From positions 1-64,000 of the forward strand of contig NZ_JYMR01000005.1 in assembly GCF_000938255.1 (NCBI RefSeq): 64,000 nucleotides of DNA, read 5' to 3'. Position numbers and translations under genes: made by a program. Shown piece after piece: positions 52,691 through 61,736 of this stretch. The notes below the pieces were generated by a model, which did not search any database, was not told where the DNA came from, and was given only the letters and a program-made list of their open reading frames with translations. This stretch comes from Bradyrhizobium sp. LTSP849. GTDB taxonomy: Bacteria; Pseudomonadota; Alphaproteobacteria; Rhizobiales; Xanthobacteraceae. Position 1 is the first letter of the stretch. Each line of letters begins with the position of its first letter.

Positions 52691-54106
52691 TCACACCGCC
52701 GCGAGCTTCCGGTACAGCGCGTTGTAGCTGCCGGCCGAGATGCTCCAGGAGAACGAGCGTCCCATGGCGCTGCGGCGCATGGAGTCGAGCTGGTCCTGGG
52801 CCATGAAAGCCTCGAAGGCCCGGCGGACGCCGCCGAGGAAAGACTCGTGCGAGGGTTTTGAGAACAAAAAGCCGGTCTCGCCGTCGCTGATGGTTTCAGC
52901 GAGCCCGCCGGTCTGGTGGCCGATCGGCAGCGAGCCGAAGCGCTGGGCGTACATCTGGCTCAATCCGCACGGCTCGAAGCGCGACGGCATCAGGGTGAAA
53001 TCGCTGCCGGCGAAGATGCGGCGGGCCTGGGCATCGTTGAAGCCGATCGTAACGCCGATCGCGTCGGGACGACGGCGGTGTGCATCGATCAGGGCCTGCT
53101 CCAGCGCCGGCTCGCCGGAGCCGGTGACCACGATCTGCCCGCCGGCGTCGACGATCTCGTCGGCCGCCGCCAGCACGAGGTCGATGCCCTTCTGGTGCAC
53201 GAGGCGCGCGACGATGCCGAACATCGGGCCGCGCGACACCGCCAGCCCAAACTGCTTGCGCACATAATCCGCATTGGCCTTCTTGCCGACCCAGTCGCCG
53301 GCGCCGAATTGTTGCGCGAGCTGGGCGCAGGAGCGCGGGTCCCAGCTCTCGTCGATGCCGTTGAGAATGCCGGTGAGCTCGGCCGCATCGGAGCGCAGGC
53401 GCAACAGGCCCTCCATGCCGCAGCCGTATTCGGACGTGGTGATCTCCCGCGCGTAAGTGCCGCTGACGGTGGTGAGGTGCGAGGCATAGACCAGCCCCGC
53501 CTTGAGGAAGGAGAGCTGGTCGTAGAATTCGACGCCGTCGATGTGGAAGGAGCTCTCGGGCACGCCGATCCGTCGCAACGAGTCCTTCGGGAAGAGGCCC
53601 TGATAGGCGAGGTTATGAATGGTCAGGATCGACGGCAGCTTGCTTCCGCGCCAGGCGAGGTAAGCCGGCACGAGCGAGGCCTGCCAGTCGTTGGCATGCA
53701 CCAGGTCTGCTGCCCAATTCTTGTCCAGCTTGCCCATGGCAAGCTCAGCGGCGGCCGAGGCAAAGCGCGCGAAGCGGATGTCGTTGTCCGGCCAATCGCG
53801 CCCGGACTCGTCGCCATAGGGATTGCCGGGTCGGTCGTAGAGTTGTGAGCACAACAGCACATAGACCGGCAGGCCGTCCTTGGTTGCGGCCCGGCCGAGC
53901 GAGCAAGCCGGCATCTCCGCGAATGCCGGGCAGCGTCCAACGATCTGTATATGCGTGAGTTGCTCGATGATGTCGCGATAGCCGGGCAGCATGATCCGGA
54001 TATCTGCGAACGGACGAAGGGCTCTGGGAAGGGCAGCAGAAACGGCACCAAGTCCGCCGACGCGGACGAAGTCGTCCATCTCTGTCGTAACAAATAAGAC
54101 CCTCAA
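52691..54106 (-). CDS. glgA: Glycogen synthase, ADP-glucose type
   Basis: A 471-residue GT5 starch/glycogen synthase. The donor-binding loop reads RVGGLGAVSAALPRAL where most GlgA proteins have KTGGL; DLVHANDWQASLVPAYL, HNLAYQGLFP, GIVARLVHQKGIDLVL and MPSRFEPCGLSQMYAQRFG are all in place. It extends alpha-1,4-glucan from ADP-glucose. glgB, glgC and glgP are not in the window. An exact EcfG-type promoter lies upstream at 54249-54273 on the same strand, with an untranslated leader of about 137 bases. Confidence 0.93.
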   Translation of the reverse strand: MRVLFVTTEMDDFVRVGGLGAVSAALPRALRPFADIRIMLPGYRDIIEQLTHIQIVGRCPAFAEMPACSLGRAATKDGLPVYVLLCSQLYDRPGNPYGDESGRDWPDNDIRFARFASAAAELAMGKLDKNWAADLVHANDWQASLVPAYLAWRGSKLPSILTIHNLAYQGLFPKDSLRRIGVPESSFHIDGVEFYDQLSFLKAGLVYASHLTTVSGTYAREITTSEYGCGMEGLLRLRSDAAELTGILNGIDESWDPRSCAQLAQQFGAGDWVGKKANADYVRKQFGLAVSRGPMFGIVARLVHQKGIDLVLAAADEIVDAGGQIVVTGSGEPALEQALIDAHRRRPDAIGVTIGFNDAQARRIFAGSDFTLMPSRFEPCGLSQMYAQRFGSLPIGHQTGGLAETISDGETGFLFSKPSHESFLGGVRRAFEAFMAQDQLDSMRRSAMGRSFSWSISAGSYNALYRKLAAV

Positions 54107-54248
54107 GAACGATTGCCCCTTGCCGATCTAGTTTGCTGCTATGCAAGAAAGGGTCCAGTTGCCCCAGGATTCCAAAGCCTGCCCGCGAGTCGCGTCGGTT
54201 CGGTAAAGACTTTCCTACTTAGCCGCCGCCCTCTAGGGTCTGCGCACC

Positions 54249-54273
54249 AACGATAGAGAACATCGATTGTTCC
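54249..54273 (-). promoter_or_regulatory. EcfG-type general stress promoter upstream of glgA
   Basis: On the minus strand GGAAC (54273-54269) and CGTT (54252-54249) are exactly 16 bases apart. It faces glgA. The consensus is established for EcfG in alphaproteobacteria; use here is inferred. The rest of 54107-54310 shows no other feature. Confidence 0.62.
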
Positions 54274-54310
54274 TAGGGGACCCGAGGACACAGGCAGGGA
54301 CGCGGCACGC

Positions 54311-55507
54311 ATGCAGCTATCAGATAAGCATGAGGGGACGACGACAAAGGCCTTTGCCGGCCTCAGGGTCCTGGATTTTTCGACCACCATTGCCGGTCCC
54401 CATTGCGCGCGGATGCTTGCCGACATGGGCGCCGAGGTCATCAAGATCGAGACCGACGGCGGCGAGACGATGCGAACCCGGCCGCCGCTGCGCAAGGGAT
54501 GCAGCACCGTGTTCGGCCAGCTCAATGTCGGCAAGAAAAGCGTCGTGCTCGACCTCAAATCGGAGGACGGCAGGGAGGCGGTCCGCCGGCTGGTCGCGAC
54601 ATCAGACATCCTCGTCGAGAACTTCCGTCCCGGCGTGATGCGCCGGCTGCGGCTCGACTACGACAGCCTGCGCCCGGTCAATCCGAAGCTGATCTACTGC
54701 TCGATCTCCGGCTACGGCCAGACCGGTCCCTCGGCCGAGCTGCCGGCCTATGCGCCGGTGATCCACGCGGCTTCCGGCTACGACATGGCGCATCTCGCCT
54801 ACCAGCCCGGCCGCAGCCGTCCCGACTATTGCGGCATCTATCATGCCGACGTCGTCACCGGCACCTATGGCTTTGGCGCGATTGCGTCCGCGCTCTACCA
54901 GCGCACGGTAACCGCGCTCGGCCAGCACATCGACGTCTCCATGCTGGAGTCGATGCTGACGCTGACGGTGATCGAGTTGCAGAGCTCGCAATTCGCGGTA
55001 AAGCCGCCGCCGCGTCCGATGTTCGGCCCGACCGAGACGGCCAACGGCTACGTCATGATCACTGTCGCGAGCGAGAAGACGTTTCAGGGATTGATGGGCG
55101 TGATAGGCCGCCCCGAATGGATCGCCGACCCGCGCTTTGCCACCTACGCCGCGCGCCGCGAGAACTGGGCCGACATGATGGACGGTGTGGAGGCATGGTC
55201 GCGGCAGCTGTCGACCGATGAATGTCTTGTCGGTTTGAGCGCCGCTGGCGTGCCGGCCTCGGCGTATCGCACCATCACCGAGGCCTTGGCCGATCCGCAG
55301 CTCGCGCACCGGCAGGCGCTGTCGGCTGTCCAGGACGAGGGCGGCTCGTTCAGGGTTCTGAACCTGCCGTTCCGGATGACCGGTGCCGACACGACGCCGG
55401 GCGAGAGGATGGCCGCGCTCGGCGAGCACACGCGCGAACTGCGCAACGAGGTTGGCCTCGCCGACGACGCGCCAATTCCGTCAGGCAAAACATCCGTGCA
55501 GGGCTGA
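54311..55507 (+). CDS. CaiB/BaiF family CoA-transferase
   Basis: A 398-residue class III CoA-transferase. AFAGLRVLDFSTTIAGPHCARMLADMGAEVIKIE and NVGKKSVVLDLKSEDGREAVRRLV followed by ENFRPGVMRRLRLDY are diagnostic. The catalytic aspartate lies in YHADVVTGTYGFGAIASAL. It moves CoA between carboxylic acids. The start at 54311 has only a weak ribosome binding site. The following zinc alcohol dehydrogenase gene could act in the same route, but a 142-base gap separates them. Confidence 0.9.
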   Translation: MQLSDKHEGTTTKAFAGLRVLDFSTTIAGPHCARMLADMGAEVIKIETDGGETMRTRPPLRKGCSTVFGQLNVGKKSVVLDLKSEDGREAVRRLVATSDILVENFRPGVMRRLRLDYDSLRPVNPKLIYCSISGYGQTGPSAELPAYAPVIHAASGYDMAHLAYQPGRSRPDYCGIYHADVVTGTYGFGAIASALYQRTVTALGQHIDVSMLESMLTLTVIELQSSQFAVKPPPRPMFGPTETANGYVMITVASEKTFQGLMGVIGRPEWIADPRFATYAARRENWADMMDGVEAWSRQLSTDECLVGLSAAGVPASAYRTITEALADPQLAHRQALSAVQDEGGSFRVLNLPFRMTGADTTPGERMAALGEHTRELRNEVGLADDAPIPSGKTSVQG

Positions 55508-55649
55508 CGAGCGGCTTCGTGCAGGCCAGCAATGCGGCGTTGCGCGTGGCCGGCTTGCCACCATCCGCCGATCAACTAGACAGGTTTGTCTCGTCCCGCC
55601 GCCCGTGGCATGGTGGCGCGACAACAAGAAATATGCCGGGAGGACGCCG

Positions 55650-56717
55650 ATGAAGAGTTTCAAGGTCGCCGATTTCAAGGCGCCGCTGAAAGAGTTCGAC
55701 GAGGCCACGCCGCAGCCATCGGGTACGCAGGTGCTGATCAAGGTGAAGGCGGCCGGCGTCTGCCATAGCGACCTCCATATCTGGGAAGGCGGCTATGATC
55801 TCGGCCACGGCCGCAAGCCGCTGTCGCTGAAGGAGCGCGGCATCAACCTGCCGCTGACCATGGGCCATGAGACGGTCGGCGAGGTCCTGGCGTTCGGCCC
55901 CGATGTCAAGCCATCGGATCAGGGTGATATCAAGCTCGGCGATGTCGGCCTCGTCTATCCCTGGATCGGCTGCGGCAAATGCGCCACCTGTCTTGGCGGC
56001 GACGAGAACATGTGCCTGACGCCGCGCTCGCTCGGCGTCTATTGCGACGGCGGCTATTCCGACCACATGCTGGTGCCGCATCCGCGCTATCTTCTCAATC
56101 TCAGGGGGCTCGATCCCGCATCGGCCGCGCCCTATGCCTGCTCGGGCGTCACCACCTACAGCGCATTGAAGAAGGTCGAGCAACATTTCGATACGCCGAT
56201 CGTGATGTTCGGCGCCGGCGGGCTCGGTCTGATGGCCCTGTCGCTCTTGAAAGCCATGGGCGGCAAGGGCGCGATCATGCTCGATATCGATGCCAGGAAG
56301 CGCGAGGCGGCGGAGAAGGCCGGCGCGCTCGCGACCGTCGATCCCAAGGCACCGGATGCGCTGGAGCAACTGGCGAAGAAGGCGGGCGGACCGATCCGCG
56401 CCGTAATCGACCTCGTCGGCAACGCTGCTACCACGCAGCTTGGCTTCGACTGCCTGACCAAGGGCGGCAAGCTCGTCATCGTCGGCCTGTTCGGCGGCGG
56501 AGCGACCTGGGCACTGCCGCTGATTCCGATCAAGGCGGTGACGATCCAGGGCAGCTATGTCGGAAATCTGCGCGAGACGCAGGAGTTGCTTGAGCTCGTC
56601 CGTAGCAAGAAGGTGCCGCCGATCCCGGTGACGACGGCACCGCTCAACAAGGCCAACGATGCGCTGGTGCAATTGCAGCAGGGCGCGGTAGTCGGACGCA
56701 CGGTGCTGACGCCGTAA
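55650..56717 (+). CDS. Zinc-dependent alcohol dehydrogenase
   Basis: A 355-residue medium-chain dehydrogenase. The catalytic zinc is bound by Cys in GVCHSDLH and His in TMGHETVGE; the structural zinc by the four cysteines of CGKCATCLGGDENMC. The NAD loop is FGAGGLGLMALSLL. It oxidises a primary or secondary alcohol; substrate unknown. GGGAGG lies seven bases before the ATG at 55650. It is followed by a palindromic repeat. Confidence 0.92.
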   Translation: MKSFKVADFKAPLKEFDEATPQPSGTQVLIKVKAAGVCHSDLHIWEGGYDLGHGRKPLSLKERGINLPLTMGHETVGEVLAFGPDVKPSDQGDIKLGDVGLVYPWIGCGKCATCLGGDENMCLTPRSLGVYCDGGYSDHMLVPHPRYLLNLRGLDPASAAPYACSGVTTYSALKKVEQHFDTPIVMFGAGGLGLMALSLLKAMGGKGAIMLDIDARKREAAEKAGALATVDPKAPDALEQLAKKAGGPIRAVIDLVGNAATTQLGFDCLTKGGKLVIVGLFGGGATWALPLIPIKAVTIQGSYVGNLRETQELLELVRSKKVPPIPVTTAPLNKANDALVQLQQGAVVGRTVLTP

Positions 56718-56732
56718 CCCACACTCTCTCCT

Positions 56733-56819
56733 CGTCAATGCGAGGAGCGAAGCGACGAAGCAATCCAGATTGTCTCCGCGGATGCAGTTCTGGATTGCTT
56801 CGCTTCGCTCGCAATGACG
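56733..56819. repeat. Palindromic intergenic repeat, CGTCATTGCGAG family, copy 2
   Basis: Same family as 36831-36910 with the same loop start (ATTGTCTCCGCG) and right arm. The left arm has acquired a short internal duplication around AGCGAAGCGACGAAGC, so pairing is imperfect. Confidence 0.85.
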
Positions 56820-56850
56820 ACTTGGCTAGCTCCTTCCCGAGGCCCTTGAA

Positions 56851-57930
56851 ATGTCCGCAAACAACGCCTTCCACATCGCCGTGCTCGCCGGTGACGGCAT
56901 CGGTCCCGAAGTCATGGCGCCCGCGCTCGAGGTACTGCGCAAGATCGAGGCGAAGTCGGACTTGCGTTTCCGCTTCACCGAGGCGCCTGCCGGCGCCAAC
57001 AATTATCTCGCCACCGGCAAGTCGATGCCGGACAGCACCATCAAGCTCTGCGAGGAGGCCGACGCGATCCTGTTAGGGGCCTGCGGCCTGCCGTCGGTCC
57101 GCTACCCCGACAACACCGAGATCGCGCCGCAGATCGAGCTGCGCTTCATCTTCGATCTCTATGCCGGCGTGCGGCCGGCGCGGCTGATCCCGGGCGTGCC
57201 GAGCCCGATCGTCGGCGCCGATCAGCGTGGCATCGATCTCGTGGTGATCCGCGAATCCACCGAAGGCCTGTTCGCCTCGATGGGCAAGGGCATCGTCACC
57301 CACGAGGACGCGCGCGAGACGCTGGTGATCACGCGCAGGACCTCCGAGCGCCTGTTCGAGTTCTCGTTCCGCCTTGCCGAGCGGCGCAAGGCGCGCGGCA
57401 AGCAGGGCAGCCTTGCCTGCGTCGACAAGGCGAACGTGTTCAAGGCCTTTGCGTTCTTCCGCGGCATCTTCGATGAGATCGCGAAAAATCATCCGGAGGT
57501 GAAGACCGATCGGCTCTATGTCGACGCCTGCGCGGCGATGCTGGTGAAGCGGCCCTGGGATTTCGACGTGATGGTGATGGAGAACATGTTCGGCGACATC
57601 GTCTCCGACATCACCGCGAGCCTGATCGGCGGCCTCGGCATGGCTCCGTCGGCCGACATCGGTGACAAGTACGCCGTATTCCAGCCCTGTCACGGCACCG
57701 CGCCCGATATCATGGGGCAGGGCAAGGCCAACCCCACCGGCATGATCCTGTCGGCCGCGATGATGCTGGACTGGCTCGCCGACAAGCATGGCGTCGAGAG
57801 CGCGACTGAGGCCGGCGAGCAAATCGAGCGTGCGGTGGATCAGGTCTATGCCGGCGGCCTCAAGCCGATGGAATTCGGCGGCAGCAACGGCACCGCGGAT
57901 ATTACGAAAGCGGTGATTGCGGCGCTGTAG
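56851..57930 (+). CDS. Isocitrate/isopropylmalate dehydrogenase family protein
   Basis: A 359-residue decarboxylating beta-hydroxyacid dehydrogenase. IAVLAGDGIGPEVMAPALEVL, VVIRESTEGLFASMGKG, CVDKANVFKAF with the catalytic lysine, YVDACAAMLVKRPWDFDVMVMENMFGDIVSD with metal aspartates, and PCHGTAPDIMGQGKANPTG cover the active site. It resembles LeuB and tartrate dehydrogenase but is not the canonical LeuB; substrate open. The last third is duplicated as a decayed copy at 61271-61692. Confidence 0.9.
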   Translation: MSANNAFHIAVLAGDGIGPEVMAPALEVLRKIEAKSDLRFRFTEAPAGANNYLATGKSMPDSTIKLCEEADAILLGACGLPSVRYPDNTEIAPQIELRFIFDLYAGVRPARLIPGVPSPIVGADQRGIDLVVIRESTEGLFASMGKGIVTHEDARETLVITRRTSERLFEFSFRLAERRKARGKQGSLACVDKANVFKAFAFFRGIFDEIAKNHPEVKTDRLYVDACAAMLVKRPWDFDVMVMENMFGDIVSDITASLIGGLGMAPSADIGDKYAVFQPCHGTAPDIMGQGKANPTGMILSAAMMLDWLADKHGVESATEAGEQIERAVDQVYAGGLKPMEFGGSNGTADITKAVIAAL

Positions 57931-57963
57931 TGGTCAGAGGAGCACCGCTTCGCGCCGAATGGG

Positions 57964-60729
57964 CTAGCGCTTTCCGGGTGAAGCCGCGATGTTTGCGGAG
58001 ACCTCTCTGGGTTGTTCGGCTACGCCGAATAATTTCTCGAACGCGTCGCCCGCGACAGGTACGTAACTAAAATCGATCGTCTTGGAAGACGTATTACGGT
58101 TGCAGGTGATGCCATTCCCAGTGCTTCCGTCCTCAAAGCGAAGCTTGCCGCTTTCTGTGAATTGCCAGAAGTGCGCAATATCGTAAGCCTTGTCGGGATA
58201 GGTCGCGTCTGCCGGCAGTGGCGGCATGCCCCATTTGACTCCCGAGCCGCCCCATGACGAATTGTGCTCCGGACCTGTCTTCGTATAGCGGGCGATCCAG
58301 ATGGGATGGTTCTTGATCAGATCCTCACCCGCCTTCGTCGGGGTCATGACCAAATCCCACCAATCATCCGTGTTGGTGTAGATGATCACCTTCTTCCCGG
58401 TCGCTTTCTCGACCCGGCTGATCCAGTCGCGCGCCAGCGCGGCAATGTCTTCGCGCTTCACCTTGTACCACATATCGCAAGTGTATTTCGGTGGATTGTC
58501 ATCAGACTTGCGCAGATAGCCTTCCGGGCATTGCTTGAACTCGTCACTGTCGACCTTCACGGCCGTGTGCGTCCCCTCCATGTCCAACACGGGCGAAAGC
58601 TGCTCCGGTTTGTGACCGTCGATCGCGCCAACGCTCTGGAGAAAATATTCCGCCTGAACCGTCGCATCGCCGGCGGGCACCCCAGGCGGATTTGGCATCA
58701 GAAAATGGTAGGCGCCGCGGAATAGCTTCCTTGAGCGATGGAGGCTCTCGAGCTCTGCCCAGACCTTGCCCGCCGAAAAATCCGCCGGCTTACCGCCCAC
58801 CGTGTGCTCGTAATAGACGTAGCGCAGTCCCTGTTGCGCCAGTTTTTGCCAATCGACCGTGCAGGAACACTTGCTGCTGCTGTTATAGAGCTGCCGGTCG
58901 GTGCGGCATTCGGGAGGGCTGCCGTCCACATCGATCTCGTAATGCGAAAGGTCAAAGCCGAATGTACCGTTGGCGAACTTCGCCCGTTGCGCAGCGTCGA
59001 AAACATAAGCGGTTTCGGGTGCCGCAGGTGCGATTGGTTGCTGGGTCAAGACCTTGTCCTTCTCGGCCAAAGTCATGAGATCGAGACCCTTTCGCGCCAC
59101 CTCCTGCTTATTCTCGATGCTTCCGTCGAGAGGCCTTCCGAGCGCCTTGGCTGTGTCGGCCAACAAGAGTTGGTCGCCTTCATTCCAGCATTGAGCCTCG
59201 ATCTCCTGCCAAGGACGGCCGAAGTCGGCCAGAAACGTCGCCTCTTTTTGTTTGTCCTTCTTGACCTCGGCCAGCGCATCCTGAACGCCACCCTCCTTGG
59301 TGAAAGCCCACCGGACCGCTATCTCGTCGAGCGTGCTAAGATGAAGCTGAAGCAGCGATACTTCTCTCATACCCTTGCACATATCGTAGACGAGCTTGCG
59401 ACGGTCGGCAGGCGGGTCATCGGTCGCTCCGTCGGGTTGCTTGTCTTTCTCACCATTGCCCGGCTTGGTCGCTTTCATAGCTTTGGGCTTTGTCTCCGGG
59501 CTCCGGAGATCAAACAGCGCAGCCGCGGGATTCTTGGGGTCAAGATTGCCGTCGACGGACTTCAACGCCGTCGTCATCGCGCTGCGAATCGAGACGTTGT
59601 CGGCCTCGCAAGTGCCTGAAGCTATCTTGCCGATAGCGCACTGACGGTAGGCCAGCTCGGGCGTATCGAAGATCGTGTCAGGGGTGATGTTGCCGCTACC
59701 CTGCAAGGCAATCGAAGCCTGGCGCCTGACATAGATCGCCAGGTTTCCCGGGCTCTGTCGGCTTCCGCCGTTTTCGTCCTGAAACAGGTCCGGAATCTCG
59801 ACCAGGATTTTCCCATGCTGTGCATCTCGATCTGGGAAATAGGCGTTCAGGAAGTGGCTCACCGTTACCTGGTTCTGGACTGTTCCCGCTCCCTTGAATG
59901 CGTCTTGGAGCGAGTTGGCGAACGCCTGGGTACCGGTGGAAACGGGCGACGCGAGCGGATCGGCCACCGAAAACCATCTGGCGGCCGCGCTGAAGCTGGA
60001 GAATAGGGTGACGACCGCGTTGACGGCGCCGATATCCTTTGTCTTGCCTCCCGCCACGGTGAACTTGATCTGGAAGTCGTCGAACATGTCCTGAATGCGA
60101 TCGGCGCGGCCACCATTCCAGGTGATCCACGGGAAACTCGGTCGCGTCGTGAAATCAAAGAAGCAGCCTGCTCCCGGTTTGCCATCGATGCCACCGCCTT
60201 TGGCAGCGAGGACGAGAGCTGCGTCACCCTTGAAAAGGTCGGTCGCACTGCTGCTCGACCATCTGTGTTGGATATTGGCTTTGACCGTCACCAGAGCCCC
60301 GGTTTCGGTCTTGAATAACTTTTGAAAGAAGCCGGCGATGTCGGCATCCTTTGTGCAGTTCCTGAACCCTTGCCGGAACTGCGGGACGATCTCCAGCCGA
60401 TAGTAGAAATCGTAGCGGTTCAAGGGCTCCTTATGTGCCTGCGCGAAGGCGTAGTAAGTCGCGTCGACGTGCTTCGGCGTCTTGTCATTGTCGGCGAGAG
60501 ACCACGGCGCCGTCTTGATGCTCACGCCGCTGCTGTTGCCGGCGTCCGAGTCAAGGATGACGATAGGATCTGTAAAGAGCTGCTGAGCCGTTTTTGGCTG
60601 CGCGGGAGCCGGTGGTTTGGGCGTCGTTACCGCAACGGGGCGTTTCTGCTGTTTCGGCTTGGCATCGACTTCACTTGCAATCAGCCCGCAGCTCACAATG
60701 GCCACCAGAAACAAAGCTAGCTTCCTCAC
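57964..60729 (-). CDS. Large secreted protein with C-terminal GH25 lysozyme-like domain
   Basis: A 921-residue protein with signal peptide (KLALFLVAIVSCGLIASEVDA) and a proline-rich stretch after it. Residues of about 40-570 are of unknown function with scattered acidic/polar segments. The C-terminal domain (about 588-905) is GH25: Asp593 in FGFDLSHYE and Asp716 with Glu718 in SPVLDMEG match the catalytic residues of GH25 muramidases, and WIARYTKTGP with HFWQFTESG follows. A cysteine-rich insert lies at about 605-620. The GTG at 60729 behind GGGGGG is the chosen start. Base and codon use look less GC-biased than the neighbours, suggesting transfer. Confidence 0.82.
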   Translation of the reverse strand: MRKLALFLVAIVSCGLIASEVDAKPKQQKRPVAVTTPKPPAPAQPKTAQQLFTDPIVILDSDAGNSSGVSIKTAPWSLADNDKTPKHVDATYYAFAQAHKEPLNRYDFYYRLEIVPQFRQGFRNCTKDADIAGFFQKLFKTETGALVTVKANIQHRWSSSSATDLFKGDAALVLAAKGGGIDGKPGAGCFFDFTTRPSFPWITWNGGRADRIQDMFDDFQIKFTVAGGKTKDIGAVNAVVTLFSSFSAAARWFSVADPLASPVSTGTQAFANSLQDAFKGAGTVQNQVTVSHFLNAYFPDRDAQHGKILVEIPDLFQDENGGSRQSPGNLAIYVRRQASIALQGSGNITPDTIFDTPELAYRQCAIGKIASGTCEADNVSIRSAMTTALKSVDGNLDPKNPAAALFDLRSPETKPKAMKATKPGNGEKDKQPDGATDDPPADRRKLVYDMCKGMREVSLLQLHLSTLDEIAVRWAFTKEGGVQDALAEVKKDKQKEATFLADFGRPWQEIEAQCWNEGDQLLLADTAKALGRPLDGSIENKQEVARKGLDLMTLAEKDKVLTQQPIAPAAPETAYVFDAAQRAKFANGTFGFDLSHYEIDVDGSPPECRTDRQLYNSSSKCSCTVDWQKLAQQGLRYVYYEHTVGGKPADFSAGKVWAELESLHRSRKLFRGAYHFLMPNPPGVPAGDATVQAEYFLQSVGAIDGHKPEQLSPVLDMEGTHTAVKVDSDEFKQCPEGYLRKSDDNPPKYTCDMWYKVKREDIAALARDWISRVEKATGKKVIIYTNTDDWWDLVMTPTKAGEDLIKNHPIWIARYTKTGPEHNSSWGGSGVKWGMPPLPADATYPDKAYDIAHFWQFTESGKLRFEDGSTGNGITCNRNTSSKTIDFSYVPVAGDAFEKLFGVAEQPREVSANIAASPGKR

Positions 60730-60999
60730 AATCGCCCCCCAAATAAACAAATTAAAGTAGATATCTGGCGTCACGCCCGCAAAGGTTGTCAAGGTGCCCG
60801 ATGACGATAGATGTGGGAAAGAGGTCGCGCTCGCCATGTTTCTGCTCCGGCAGATCAATTGCCTGCTATCGCAGCGCAACACCGTGAGCAGTGTTCACAG
60901 GAGCGACGTCGTTGCTATCCTAGTCCGCGGGGCGTCGTTCAAGCACGCATCCCGATCGCAGGCCGAGATGGTGGATCATTCTCGAGCGAGGCTGCCGAG

Positions 61000-61271
61000 G
61001 CATAGTGATCGAATTCCATTGTGAAGGTTGCGCGAGCTTGGCTCATCGAGCGCAGGTCACTTACGTAACCGAACATGTTCATGAGCAGCACCATCGCATT
61101 GATGACGGTGACGTCGCCGCGCGCGTCTTGACCCTGCACCTGTCCGCGCCGCAAATTCAGATCCGTGATGACAGGTCCGACACAGTCGTCGGGGATCATC
61201 ATCTCCATCTTCATGATCGGCTCAAGCAGTATCGCCCCTGCCTTCTGGCGCGCCTCTCGGAACGCCGCACG
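61000..61271 (-). pseudogene. 3' fragment of an elongation factor G gene
   Basis: The minus strand encodes [70 protein letters not shown] and [11 protein letters not shown], which is domain V of EF-G, about the last 90 residues. Homology begins exactly where the copied dehydrogenase segment starts (61271) and fades after 61000; the frame then runs on to a stop at 60939. The rest of the gene is missing, so it is a relic. Nothing recognisable lies between 60730 and 60999. Confidence 0.85.
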
Positions 61272-61692
61272 ATGCGCGCGAGACGCTGGTGATCACGCGC
61301 AGGACCTCCGAACGCTTGTTCGAGTTCTCGTTCCGCCTCGCCGAGCGGCGCAAAGCGCGCGAGAAGCAGGGCAACCTTGCCTGCGTCGACAAGGCGAACG
61401 TGTTCAAGGCCTTTGCGTTCTTCCGCGGCATCTTCGACGAGATCGCGAAAAATCATCCCGAAGTGAAGACCGATCGGCTCTATGTCGATGCCTGATCGGC
61501 GATGCTGGTGAAGCGGCCCTGGGATTTCGACGTGATGGTGATGGAGAACATGGCGTCGAGAGCGCGACTGAGGCCGGCGAGCAAATCGAGCGCGCGGTGG
61601 ATCAGGTCTATGCCGGCGGCCTCAAGCCGATGGAATTCGGCGGCAGCAACGGCACCGCGGATATTGCCAAGGCGGTGCTTGCCGCGCTGTAG
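61271..61692 (+). pseudogene. Decayed partial copy of the dehydrogenase gene at 56851
   Basis: Bases 61271-61552 match 57307-57588 without gaps, and 61549-61692 match 57787-57930. The copy lacks the first 456 bases, has an in-frame TGA where the parent has the Cys of YVDAC (at 61494-61496), and has lost 202 bases between two CATG sites (57585 and 57787 of the parent), which shifts the frame. Only scattered base changes separate the copies elsewhere. It cannot make the full enzyme. Confidence 0.92.
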
Positions 61693-61736
61693 AAGGTGTG
61701 CCCATGCAGGGCGCGCCGATGTCCTGGCGGATGAAA

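Noticed and set aside
56851..57930. Naming the dehydrogenase leuB
   Set aside because: The protein lacks some canonical LeuB features and isopropylmalate genes are not linked; related enzymes use tartrate, isocitrate or other hydroxyacids.
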